A stretch of 64,000 nucleotides of DNA from Siphlonurus alternatus (lineage: Eukaryota; Arthropoda; Insecta; Ephemeroptera; Siphlonuridae). Positions within the stretch are counted from its first letter, which is position 1, and the number at the start of each line of letters is the position of its first letter. The position numbers and the translations under genes are program-made. Under the pieces are notes generated by a model, which saw only the letters and a list, made by a program, of their open reading frames with translations, had not been told where the DNA came from and searched no databases. The DNA is taken from positions 11,595,971-11,659,970 of the forward strand of contig OX463785.1 in NCBI GenBank assembly GCA_949825025.1, given 5' to 3'. Positions 41,601-48,535 of the stretch are shown here, piece after piece.

Positions 41601-44600
41601 CTTCACTTCCCATCGGCGCACAAGAAGCTCTTCATGAGGGACTTCCAGTACCACGTGAGTACCTTTGTCTCGAAGAGAGTGACGATGGAATATATCGAGA
41701 ATTTCTTTAATCCACCATTCAATTGTTACTACAAGCTTTTAACTCATAATCATATATGGGTGATTTTATTTTTTCCATTTTAAATAATATTTTCACATTT
41801 TTCTCCTTGTACAATGGCTCTCTAGTGCCCCTACAGTCATAGATGAACGTTGCGAATTAAGAAAGCACAAAATGACGTATAGTTTAGAAATATGTATAAT
41901 ATACATATAATTTGTACTGATATTTAATTATGTGGTTAAAATAAGCGATGAATAAATTGTTGAATAACAAACATCTCCAATTAATTGAAATATATGAATG
42001 GACATGTATTATTGAAACAAGTCAAATTGTATAAATAATTAAATTTAATAAAAATATTAGTTTAAAGTGAAATGAAATATTATTAATATTCAACTGATTC
42101 AACATGGCAAATTATAATATTATTAAAAAATGAATTTTTAATTGCTTTACATTTACGAAAAAATGAACAAAAAATATTGTGTTGCAAGTGCATTTAAAGG
42201 TTTGAAAATTATACAAATACGTATTTACTATTTGGCATTGTTTAAGGTAGAGATAATATGGATCAGCTGGCCCAATGCTAAAAAAATCCCATTCATAAAA
42301 ATTATGAAAAAAAATTATAATGTTCTCCTTAACATACCTTATCAGTAGGTAAAATATCAGGTATACAAAAACGAGCTAGTTTTTGAGTTATTAATTTTTA
42401 AAGTTGACTAATTTAACATGGAAGTTCCGTTTCTCCATGTTAAATTAGTCAACTTTAAAAATTAATAACTCGAAAACTAGCTCGTTTTTGTATACCTGAT
42501 ATTTTACCTACTGATAGGGGATGTAGAGGAGAACATTTTAAATTTTTTTCATAATTTTTATGAATGGGATTTTTTTAGCATTGGGCCAGCTGATCGATAT
42601 TATCTCTACCTTAAATACGGATCGGACAATGGAACATATTAAATAAAAATTCATTCATAAAAAATGTATGATTGTGATAAAAAAAAATTAAAAAATAATA
42701 AAACTTTGAAAATAATTATGCACTCTACAGCTACTTTAATTAAATTTAATTAATCCTTAAGGATCCACACTTAGCGTGGTCAAGAAAATAATGGCTAAAT
42801 ATTTTTTTTATTTCATGGAATTTGAAAAATGTATATAAAACAATCGTCACAGCTAGAAATTGTGCAATGAACAAAACACACAATACCAATATTGTCCAAT
42901 ATTAATCATACCTGAAACAAACTTTGAACGGAAAAACTACCTAATGGACAACTTACATGAAAAATGTTTATTACAGAAATGAATAGAGCGTGCAAAGTTA
43001 TGCTACTATGAATTTTTTCAGTTTTTTTTTTTTTTTTTTTTTTTTTGCTCCGGAAATATTTTTAAATAATTATTGAAAGTGCGGCCACGCCCCCTTGAGG
43101 CGTCAAAAGGCGTCTCTGCCCTATCCTTTTTATTAAAGATCCAGGGGTGCCAACTTAACTTATAGAACTTTCAATAATTATTTAAAAATACTTCCCGGTC
43201 CTTAAAAAAATCTTAAAAAATCACAGTGGCATAATTTTGTACCCCCCATTTCTGCAATAAAAAAATCCATGTAAGTTGTCCATTCACTGACGTACGAAAA
43301 CATATCTCATGCCTTATGTGTGATAGGCCCAAGCCATCCTGGAGCGCCACCTGATTGTGGACCAGGCCTACTCCATGTCCGAGCTGAAGGAACTGCTGGC
43401 CAACAATGACTCTGCCATCCTGCCAACAGTCCGAGACCTTCTTAAGATTAAGATCAAGGAGATTGACAAGAGTGAGTACATTTTTAGCATTATAAACTTT
43501 CCAGTCCAGATCTCTTCTCTGGACTTTTTCACAAGCAAGGTACTTGGCATAGTGGACTTCTTCTAGAATCTTTTTTTGTTTTGTTTTTTTATTAATTTTC
43601 AACCACTTTTTTTATGACATAAATAATAAAATATTTTTATATAACGAAAAATTACTATTTTATTTAATCACGCCTATATATTATGCAATTTTCTGAACCA
43701 ACTATTTTTGTCATAACAAAAATAATTATTTCGTTATATAAAAATATTTATTACAGAATTATAATTTTCATTATACTTTGATGCTGTTCTAATACCTTCA
43801 ACTGAACAGTTAGTATTATTAAATTACTTTCCTAGCAGCTTTATTAGATGCTTTTTTAGAATTTTGAATAAGAAATTTTTATGAAAATGATTGAAAAAAT
43901 TTCTTATTCATAATCATCTTTTCTTCTACTTCTTTATTAATTAATAAACTTAACAAAATTTCATGCATTAGTGTTCTATGTAGTTTTATTAATTATATCA
44001 TTAATTCATTATCATAATCATAATATTATCTGCATTTAGCATGAAATAAATTTATAACTGCATTTTTATAAGTGTTATTTAGCATGAATTGTGTCAATAT
44101 ATATAATACAGATATAAGAAATTTAATTTTAATGGTTTAACCCTAAGCAATTTGGCATGTTTTTATAATTAACCTATGTGGTGCAGCAATATTGCAATTT
44201 GTTTCCTTGTTTTTTATTGTTAATAATTTTTATCATTATTTACCTCATATATAGCATAAATTATTAAATGCACTTCTTGTCTAAAGACTGTTCTTTAAAA
44301 TTAAAGAACTGTGATATTTTTTGTGTGTGTTATTATTAATATTGCAAGGGAGTTTTTCATCGAAATAATTCGTAACAATTCGTAAATAATTCGTAGTTTT
44401 ACAATTTTTCAAATCTTACTTTATGCTAGCTGTTGCTATTAAAAAGTTCTTTCTAACTTAAAATCTTAGAACATACAAATTAAATGTCAATAGCAACTAT
44501 TTTAAACCAAGATTTGACAAATTGTATAAAATAAAATTGAAATAAATTAGAAGTGTGTTAAATTTTATGATTTTTTTCAAAACAGAATACCATATTAGAA

Positions 44601-47600
44601 TTCATAAATTTTAATATTATAATTTCTTCATATCATTATGTTTCCTATCATTATTAGAATAGTACTCGTAATAAATAATCACATAGATAATATTGTAATA
44701 TTATGTTATTCACTAATGGGCTTACGGGGTGTAATTTTTTTACTGACTCAATCAAAAGAGGAGGTTGAAAAATAACCCTTAGATTTTTTTGCGATTTTTT
44801 TTAGCACTGCATCATACCTAGAATGGAGATTAAAAATGTCTCTTGACCTGGAGGCTCCATCCGCAACGCCTATGACGTCACTACATTCTTTGGTTCAACT
44901 ATATAACACTTGTAAAAAATTATTGCATTCTTGCTTGTTTATTAAAAATAATCATTTGTTTCCATAGCAACGTGTTTGTTTAGAAACATTATATAGTTGA
45001 CCCAAAGAATGTAATGACGTCATAGGCGTTGCGGATAAAGCCTCCAGGTCAAGGGACATTTTTAATCTCCATTCTAGGTATGATGCAGTGCTTAAAAAGA
45101 TCGCAAAAAAATCTAAGGGATATCTTTCGACCTCCTCTTTTAATTGAGCCAGTAAAAAAATGACACCCCGTAAGCCCATTATACTTTAAAACCAATTTTC
45201 ATCACAATTATTTTTTATCATAGATAATACACTAGTTATCAGTGGCATAGCTAGAAACAAAATTTTATCATTGTAATTTATAAGTTATAGGTTTGAAGAT
45301 ATTTTTTCGATAAATTCCTTTCTGGTTATGCCACTGAAACCATATCACTCGAAAAATATGCAATTTAGGATGTAATTTTTAGACTGTTGACACACATAAT
45401 CCAAATAAAAAAAAATATGTATTTAATTTTTCGTGTTAATAATCGAATATATAAAAATTCTGTATTGATGTACACTTTGGGTGATTAGAAATGTTACCCA
45501 TTGCTTGATTTTTTGATTCTGAAGCTCCGATATAATAAAAATGCAGATTTAAAATAGGAATAACTATTGAATTTAATTTCTCAAAGAAATGTCATGAAAA
45601 TTAAGCAGAGATAACATTTCAGGTATCATAATGTGTACTTGATAGGATTATGTGTGTTAAAAATTATATAGCTACAAAAATTAGAGGCTCTGAAAACATT
45701 TAGAAAACATCATTACATTGTCAACATCAATAGATAGTTTTAGAATATCTTGAGCCTTAGTGTGACATGTGTTTCATGGTTCAACCAATCAGCGGACCCG
45801 GAGACAGGTGATGCTGGTGAGTCGAACCAATCAAATCCCTTGTTTCACAGTCGACAGCCAATCACAAACTGCCTGGCGTCACTATTTTATATATCAAACC
45901 AATTTTTCTGTTTTAATGTGTGTATGATTGTTTTTTTTTTTTTAGAACACAGGAAATGCTGCACCAAAAAATGTTTTTGTTTTTAGTGTGTTTTTTTCAT
46001 GTGCTTCATAATTCGAATTTCGGAAATAAATATAAAAATGCAACCTAAAATATTGAAATGTAATGTTAGTTGCCTATATTTTAGGCGCTTAAATTCAATC
46101 GAAAAGACTCAATGTTATTATTTTTTTTTATATAATATATTAATATTATATTAGATCAGTAAAAGTTCATCGTAAAAAATCATTGGTAGACATATCGTAA
46201 AAAGGAAGATATCGATTAAGTAGTAATAATGAATTTTTATTAATATTAGAATTACGAAAAGTGATAGGCGACTTTATTAGTGCACCTAACTTTCTTAATT
46301 AATTGATTACCAACGAAAATTTAGTATTTTTAAAATAGATTTAAAACTTTTTTATAAATAAAACTGAAACAAACATATATTAAGCAGAATGGATATTTAT
46401 GTATTAAATATTTACTTGGTAATTTACACTGCAACGGTGTGTGATATTCATACACTGCATTTACATTTATGTTTTTAGTTTAGCCTGGTTAGTGACTATT
46501 TTCATACAATTCTCATAGTAGTAAGATATTATGTAATACATAAATAAGTTCAATTATGAAGCACTGGAGATAGTGGAGATAGTGTTATTTTATGTGTAGA
46601 TGTGTTGTTTTGTGTGTTGGTCTCTTGGGCTGATAAAGTGTGGGTATTGTAAGATAGTTAATTTGTTATAGTTAACAATGTAGTATTGTTGTGGTGCACG
46701 GGTGTTTTAACTGCATGTGAGTAGCATGCACTTTCATGTGGTCTTTTTGCATGGTTTTGTTTTTATATTTGTCTACATTGCAAGTATAATTTGTAATTTT
46801 TTAATTAACATTTTAAAACAATGTTTATAGTGGTACCTTTAATTTTTTTTTAACGTAATTGTAATTTGTGATTTAATATTATGCTTGAAATGTTTAATAT
46901 TTGGGTTTCTATATATTTTTAAATGAAAGTAAATATGAATTGTATTAATTATAATAGTATTTATTTAATTTTTAGAAACTAAATAATTAGTTATTTTTTA
47001 ATTATTTTAAATTTTATTTTTCAAATGTTAGTATTAAATAATTGAATAATATTGTTGTATAATTAATCATAAATTTTTGCTCAAAGTAGAATTTTAAATC
47101 TTTAATTAAAAACTATTCCATAATTTAATTAGAAAAGTTCTTTTATACTATATTATATATGAAAGAAAATATCACTACCTGTTGATTTTCATTACTTAAA
47201 AGTTATTTATTTGCACCTGATAAATTGCATTTATTAAATATAAATAAATTGAATAAAAAAGTAACGTGAATCAAGTGAAAAAAAGAACCTGATAATTTTT
47301 GTCAAAATCCACACATCTCTCAGGGAGTTTGACGTGCTATTTCTGAAAATGTATTACATTTTTTAATACTATTACAATTTATTTTAATTTCATAATTATT
47401 TTTACAATCCTCGTCATATTAAAGTAATTAATTAATCTAATTAAAGTAGTGCATTTCTTCCATCATTCCAGTAAGTCCAGAAAAATCATGTTTTGGTTTT
47501 AAACCAAAAATCACCAATTCCTTGGTTAATACATATAAACTGTGGCGAAAACCTACATCAATGTGAATTTTACATAATAATATTGATTATTTTTTTTTTC

Positions 47601-48535
47601 ATATCATTCCAACAGTATAGATTATTAAGACTTAAATTCGGTACATATAAATATTTATTCATTCATTATTAACTATTATTAACCCATCCTTGTACAGCAT
47701 ATAAAAAAAGTTTTAAAAGGAAATGCAATCCCTGCGGTTCTCCTTTGGTAAATGTACACATTTAATTATGGTTTAGTCGTGTTTCTAATATTAGTCATTG
47801 TTAAGACAGTTTGTAACGAAACCTCACTGGCCGAACACAAGCCGAAGTAATCCCGATCATACACGACGTAAACAAAAGTTGAATATGACGACACTACGTT
47901 TAGGTTTTGGTCGGAGATGTTGTATTCGGCTCGTGTTGAGCCAGTTAGATTCTTCGTTACAAACCATCAACCAATGATTGAGGTTGTTACAAACACGCAG
48001 GCGCGGATACAGGGAGTCACTGGAAGTGTGGGGCTTCCTCCTTACTACCCGAAATTTTGGATTTAACATCGACAATATAGGCATTTTCCCCACTCCTATT
48101 TTTTTTTTTTAATATTAGCCTTATGGAGACGCCCTCCACCCTCCCGAAATATCCGCGTCTGCAAACACGACAAAAACCCAATAAATATGACGTGCAGTAT
48201 AAATTGCCTAACTCTCTATCTCATGACCTTCTATAGTTACATTATGGGAAAATTGCACCTCCTTTTACTAAAAACTCCCTTCATAACCTCCTTCTCTTCC
48301 CCTGATTCACCCATCTAACAGGATGTTTATTTTCTCAGGTTACTACCTGGAATGGAAGGGAGAGAAGGTCCTGGTGTCCCGACCTGACGTGGAGTGCACC
48401 AACGGAATCATCCACGTGATCGACACCGTCCTCCTCCGAGACACGGACATCCACGTCACTGGAGGGGCTGGCGGGGTCATTCCTCTCATTCTGGCACACC
48501 TTGCGTCACTCATGCTCGCGCGGTTCCTTCTCTAA
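23484..48535 (+). CDS. Fas1: Fasciclin 1 gene, spliced, missing its 5' coding exon
   Basis: Twelve segments join in frame: 23484-23622, 27110-27300, 28716-28846, 30641-30737, 31589-31766, 32407-32567, 34770-34778, 40096-40338, 40918-41129, 41492-41654, 43327-43471 and 48339-48535. An optional micro-exon may lie at 45793-45816. The product is four FAS1 domains followed by a hydrophobic C-terminus. Each domain shows the family hallmarks: F-A-P-T-N, F-I-P-V-D, F-A-P-S-N or F-V-P-R-D near its start, and an H2 motif such as NGVVHLIH, NGIVHIID or NGIIHVID near its end. In insects Fas1 is a GPI-linked homophilic adhesion protein on fasciculating axons. The joined product is 621 residues without the optional exon, against roughly 650 for the fly precursor as I recall it. 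The shortfall matches a missing signal-peptide exon. Codon-rich exons stand out sharply from the AT-rich introns. Confidence 0.95.
23623..27109 (+). other. Fas1: Fas1 intron, AT-rich
   Basis: A 3.5-kb intron of AT-rich DNA with several poly-A and poly-T runs (for example 26429-26445). It contains an AGGGAGTT word at 24955 and its inverse at 26542. The 79-codon open frame at 26610 lacks coding character. Nothing else was recognised. Confidence 0.6.
27110..27300 (+). CDS. Fas1: Fas1 exon: middle of domain 1
   Basis: Acceptor TTTCCACAG, donor CAG|GTCAGT; two bases complete the split codon, then 63 codons. It reads NVAQTIDRL, then PLWVTKVRKM and EEIYVNNARV, the beta-hairpin part of a FAS1 domain. 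It closes with a short glutamine run, Q-Q-Q-Q. GC content is far above that of the surrounding introns. It joins in phase 0 to the next exon, which supplies the HVID motif of domain 1. Confidence 0.93.
27301..28715 (+). other. Fas1: Fas1 intron with a short inverted repeat
   Basis: AT-rich intron. A 14-bp inverted pair, AATACATGCAGGTG near 28013 and CACCTGCATGTATT near 28131, encloses about 130 bp and may mark a small element. The 76-codon open frame at 28369 is not supported as coding. Confidence 0.5.
28716..28846 (+). CDS. Fas1: Fas1 exon: end of domain 1, linker to domain 2
   Basis: Acceptor ATTGGTCCAG, donor GCG|GTGAGT; starts in phase 0 and ends with two bases of an Arg codon. It opens with VLHVIDEVLEPV, the H2 motif that closes FAS1 domain 1. 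It then reads through NPDAFQFLNQSENIEL into domain 2. The phase joins exactly to the exon at 30641. Confidence 0.93.
28847..30640 (+). other. Fas1: Fas1 intron, AT-rich
   Basis: AT-rich intron with an inverted AGGGAGTT word at 29278 and a direct one at 30454. A GC-richer, CpG-containing spot lies at about 29815-29900, with no open frame of note. It ends in the acceptor GTTCTTGTTCCACAG. Confidence 0.5.
30641..30737 (+). CDS. Fas1: Fas1 exon: domain 2 core
   Basis: Acceptor TTGTTCCACAG, donor AAG|GTATGC. The first base completes Arg, then SFRQRIYQNTKTPVFKAGG and HTFFIPVDEGFK follow. The FFIPVDEGF segment is the second-domain counterpart of FAPTNQAF in domain 1. It ends in phase 0. Confidence 0.93.
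30738..31588 (+). other. Fas1: Fas1 intron with one dispersed-repeat copy
   Basis: The segment 30865-30985 matches, in inverse orientation, repeats near 55800-55980 and 57500-57685. Shared words include ACATCTTATTT, CCTCG.TCAAA.TGAGGATG and CAAAATAGAAG. The rest is AT-rich and ends in the acceptor TGCTGTCCACAG. Confidence 0.5.
31589..31766 (+). CDS. Fas1: Fas1 exon: domain 2, DGHVIP region
   Basis: Acceptor GTCCACAG, donor GGG|GTGAGT; phase 0 start, one base left at the end. It starts with a proline-rich PPPRPEK and continues KVIDGHVIPDQVLFT, the helix-to-strand region typical of FAS1 domains. LRVTVSFTTQTEGKA then covers the first strands of the sheet. The remaining G joins to the next exon to make Ala. 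Confidence 0.93.
31767..32406 (+). other. Fas1: Fas1 intron, AT-rich
   Basis: A 640-bp intron of AT-rich DNA without recognised elements. Confidence 0.6.
32407..32567 (+). CDS. Fas1: Fas1 exon: end of domain 2
   Basis: Acceptor ATACTCCAG, donor CAG|GTCAGT. Two bases complete Ala, then YVKSNTVVGDTNHATGVV, AEIVKANIPVRNGVVHLIHR and PLMVVDTTVTQFLQ. The NGVVHLIH segment is the H2 motif of domain 2. It ends in phase 0 after Phe-Leu-Gln, the exact point where a micro-exon joins (see 34770-34778). Confidence 0.94.
32568..34769 (+). other. Fas1: Fas1 intron containing a fold-back element
   Basis: AT-rich intron. It contains the 319-bp fold-back at 33947-34265, listed separately. Otherwise no feature is recognised until the acceptor before the 9-nt micro-exon. 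Confidence 0.55.
33947..34265. mobile_element. 319-bp fold-back MITE, copy 1
   Basis: The whole element is a near-perfect inverted repeat, from ATGGAGTATTGACCTC to GAGGTCAATACTCCAT. The arms share ATTGCAGAAATGGATAGAGG and ACCGGGAAGTATTTTT. The centre contains TGACGTCA words and a short GC-rich loop around GGCGGCAAG. It has no coding capacity. Related copies lie at 42943-43284 and 51569-51892. Transcribed within the intron, it would fold into a hairpin of about 150 bp. Confidence 0.88.
34770..34778 (+). CDS. Fas1: Fas1 9-nt micro-exon (Ser-Phe-Gln)
   Basis: The bases TCATTCCAG are bounded by AACAG upstream and GTAAAATT downstream, with a pyrimidine-rich stretch further 5'. Nine bases in phase 0 insert Ser-Phe-Gln between TVTQFLQ (exon ending 32567) and EKEDGPLYK (exon starting 40096). 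In Drosophila Fas1, as I remember it, the same junction reads FLQ followed by SFK-EN, so the tripeptide is a homologous match. Micro-exon splicing of Fas1 has been reported in Drosophila and grasshopper (recalled, not checked). Short splice-like strings occur by chance, so the identity of the tripeptide carries the case. Confidence 0.75.
34965..35454. mobile_element. 490-bp fold-back element
   Basis: The ends are AATGGGGTACTGACC and its inverse GGTCAGTACCCCATT. Matching arm words include ATTCTACGACAATTT against AAATTGTCGTAGAAT and AATGACGTCATAGCATTGAA against TTCAATGGTATGACGTCATC. The ends resemble those of the 319-bp family (a TGGnGTAnTGACC core), but the interior differs. No coding capacity is seen. 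Confidence 0.82.
36286..36439. mobile_element. 154-bp GGGCGCGATTCACGAA MITE, copy 1
   Basis: The inverted ends are GGGCGCGATTCACGA and TCGTGAATCACGCCC, with an inner inverted set around GGTTAAGCTAAACGTGGTT. ATT is repeated directly on both sides, as a 3-bp target duplication. A second copy at 55996-56148 has AAT on both sides. The G-rich terminus and 3-bp duplication resemble PIF/Harbinger non-autonomous elements, which is an inference. Confidence 0.85.
36983..37070. repeat. Partial copy of a GTTTGTAACG repeat
   Basis: GTTTGTAACGCAGGGC, CCGAACAAAAGCCGAAGTAA and CGAACATACACGA match the left part of the inverted element at 47806-47966. The right arm is missing, so this looks like a half-element. 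Confidence 0.5.
37113..37350. mobile_element. About 238-bp imperfect fold-back
   Basis: The left arm, with ACCTCGATTTATCGATTTAT and ATCCCGGGTTAAATCGAGTA, is matched by the inverse TTGATTTAAACCCGGGATAA near the right end. TTTAGCACCATG words lie in the middle. The inverted repeat is imperfect and no target duplication was fixed. Probably an older MITE. Confidence 0.55.
40096..40338 (+). CDS. Fas1: Fas1 exon: start of domain 3
   Basis: Acceptor AATTTTCAG, donor CAG|GTAAGA; 81 codons in phase 0. It begins EKEDGPLYKLYEVIMDHG and contains the domain-start motif LTLFAPSNAAW. LREILNMHLVEEKLPLEKI follows. An N-glycosylation site (NNSN) occurs just after the FAPSNAAW motif. It ends in phase 0 at Val-Gln. 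Confidence 0.95.
40339..40917 (+). other. Fas1: Fas1 intron with a small MITE near its 3' end
   Basis: AT-rich intron with the MITE copy at 40768-40866, which ends about 50 bp before the next exon. No other feature is recognised. Confidence 0.6.
40768..40866. mobile_element. Second copy of the CTACGTTTACATG MITE family
   Basis: The left end reads CTACGTTCACATGACGGTGT. The middle contains GTTGACGACACCTCATAAG and CCGTCGTCAAC. Compared with 20436-20546 the centre is inverted, and the right end (TTTTATGTGAATAATTGAC) is degraded. It lies between the branch-point region and the 5' part of the intron feeding the exon at 40918. Confidence 0.65.
40918..41129 (+). CDS. Fas1: Fas1 exon: domain 3 sheet and H2 motif
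   Basis: Acceptor CTCTGTACAG, donor CTTAA|GTACGA. Phase 0 start, two bases left over. It reads ADRKNLYFNVVQGPHNQTLT, then VEGGGVNATVIQPNIAATNG and IVHIIDRVLGIP. NGIVHIID is the H2 motif of domain 3; NQT and NAT are N-glycosylation sites. The donor differs from consensus but is the only one that keeps phase with the next exon. An open frame continues past it to a stop at 41137. Confidence 0.93.
41130..41491 (+). other. Fas1: Fas1 intron, short and AT-rich
   Basis: A 362-bp AT-rich intron ending in the acceptor TGATTACAG. Nothing else was seen. Confidence 0.7.
41492..41654 (+). CDS. Fas1: Fas1 exon: start of domain 4
   Basis: The first base completes Asn; the exon then reads KTFFLGKTQRFNEQLNDTHK and RYTYFVPRDSAWTKAELHFP. 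It ends FMRDFQYH at the donor CAC|GTGAGT in phase 0. YFVPRDSAW is the fourth-domain start motif and NDT is an N-glycosylation site. The spacing and wording follow the fly protein closely, as I recall it. Confidence 0.94.
42241..42615. mobile_element. 375-bp near-perfect palindrome
   Basis: It runs from TTTAAGGTAGAGATAAT to ATTATCTCTACCTTAAA. The arms of roughly 180 bp match almost base for base, including GTATACAAAAACGAGCTAG against CTAGCTCGTTTTTGTATAC. The loop is a few bases around CATGGAAGTTCCG. Such near-perfect arms suggest recent origin or hairpin-mediated correction. It does not share sequence with the other fold-backs I compared. Confidence 0.88.
42943..43284. mobile_element. 342-bp fold-back MITE, copy 2
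   Basis: The ends are AATGGACAACTTACATG and its inverse CATGTAAGTTGTCCATT. Inner arms share ACAGAAATGAATAGAG-type and CTTCCCGGTC-type words with the elements at 33947 and 51569, but the extreme ends differ. It contains a run of about 26 T near 43021 and a GC-rich centre. It lies just before the Fas1 exon at 43327. Confidence 0.82.
43327..43471 (+). CDS. Fas1: Fas1 exon: domain 4 helices
   Basis: Acceptor TGTGATAG, donor AAGA|GTGAGT; phase 0 start, one base left. It reads AQAILERHLIVDQAYSMSEL, then KELLANNDSAILPTVRDLLK and IKIKEIDK. The remaining A is the first base of a split codon finished by the next exon, giving Ser if spliced to 48339. The acceptor has only a weak pyrimidine tract because a MITE abuts it. 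Confidence 0.93.
44714..45181. mobile_element. 468-bp fold-back element
   Basis: The ends are TAATGGGCTTACGGGGTGT and ACACCCCGTAAGCCCATTA. Matching arm words include GGAGATTAAAAATGTC against GACATTTTTAATCTCC, and AACGCCTATGACGTCA against TGACGTCATAGGCGTT. The arms are about 200 bp and the spacer contains CATTTGTTTCCATAGCAACG. There is no coding capacity. TGACGTCA in the arms recalls the 319- and 490-bp fold-backs. Confidence 0.85.
45793..45816 (+). CDS. Fas1: Candidate optional Fas1 micro-exon (24 nt, or 9 nt from 45808)
   Basis: A GC-rich 24-nt segment lies between ACCAATCAG and a strong donor GTGAGT. An inner CAG would give a 9-nt version starting at 45808. Both lengths are multiples of three and both fit the phase: with 24 nt the junction reads DK-TDPETGDAG-YYLEW, with 9 nt DK-SDAG-YYLEW, and on skipping DK-S-YYLEW. 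The skipped form aligns without gaps to the fly protein as I recall it, so the insert would be an extra loop in domain 4. Three CCAAT words around it offer a rival explanation as a regulatory segment. Confidence 0.4.
47806..47966. mobile_element. About 160-bp inverted element with GTTTGTAACGAA ends
   Basis: GTTTGTAACGAAACCTCACT at the left is matched inversely by TTCTTCGTTACAAAC at the right. GGCCGAACACAAGCCGAA is matched by TTCGGCTCGTGTTGAGCC. A half copy lies at 36983-37070. Probably a MITE. Confidence 0.6.
48339..48535 (+). CDS. Fas1: Fas1 last exon: H2 motif of domain 4 and GPI signal
   Basis: Acceptor TATTTTCTCAG; two bases complete the split codon. It reads YYLEWKGEKVLVSRPDVECT and NGIIHVIDTVLLRDTDIHV, then ends in a small-residue stretch TGGAGG followed by the hydrophobic VIPLILAHLASLMLARFLL and stop. 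A short-residue cleavage region followed by a hydrophobic tail with no cytoplasmic extension is a typical GPI-attachment signal, and insect Fas1 is GPI-linked. NGIIHVID is the fourth H2 motif. Confidence 0.96.

Larger units (their letters stand above)
41655..43326 (+). other. Fas1: Fas1 intron with two fold-back elements
   Basis: AT-rich intron with hairpins at 42241-42615 and 42943-43284. The second ends only 42 bp before the exon at 43327, so it occupies the place where the branch point and pyrimidine tract normally lie. Confidence 0.6.
43472..48338 (+). other. Fas1: Last Fas1 intron, with fold-back and possible micro-exon
   Basis: A 4.9-kb AT-rich intron. It contains the fold-back at 44714-45181, a GC-richer patch at 45770-45885 with three CCAAT words and a micro-exon candidate, an inverted element at 47806-47966, and a transposon-like GC-richer stretch at 47995-48175. 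AGGGAGTT words are at 44347, 47322 and, inverted, at 48273. Confidence 0.55.
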
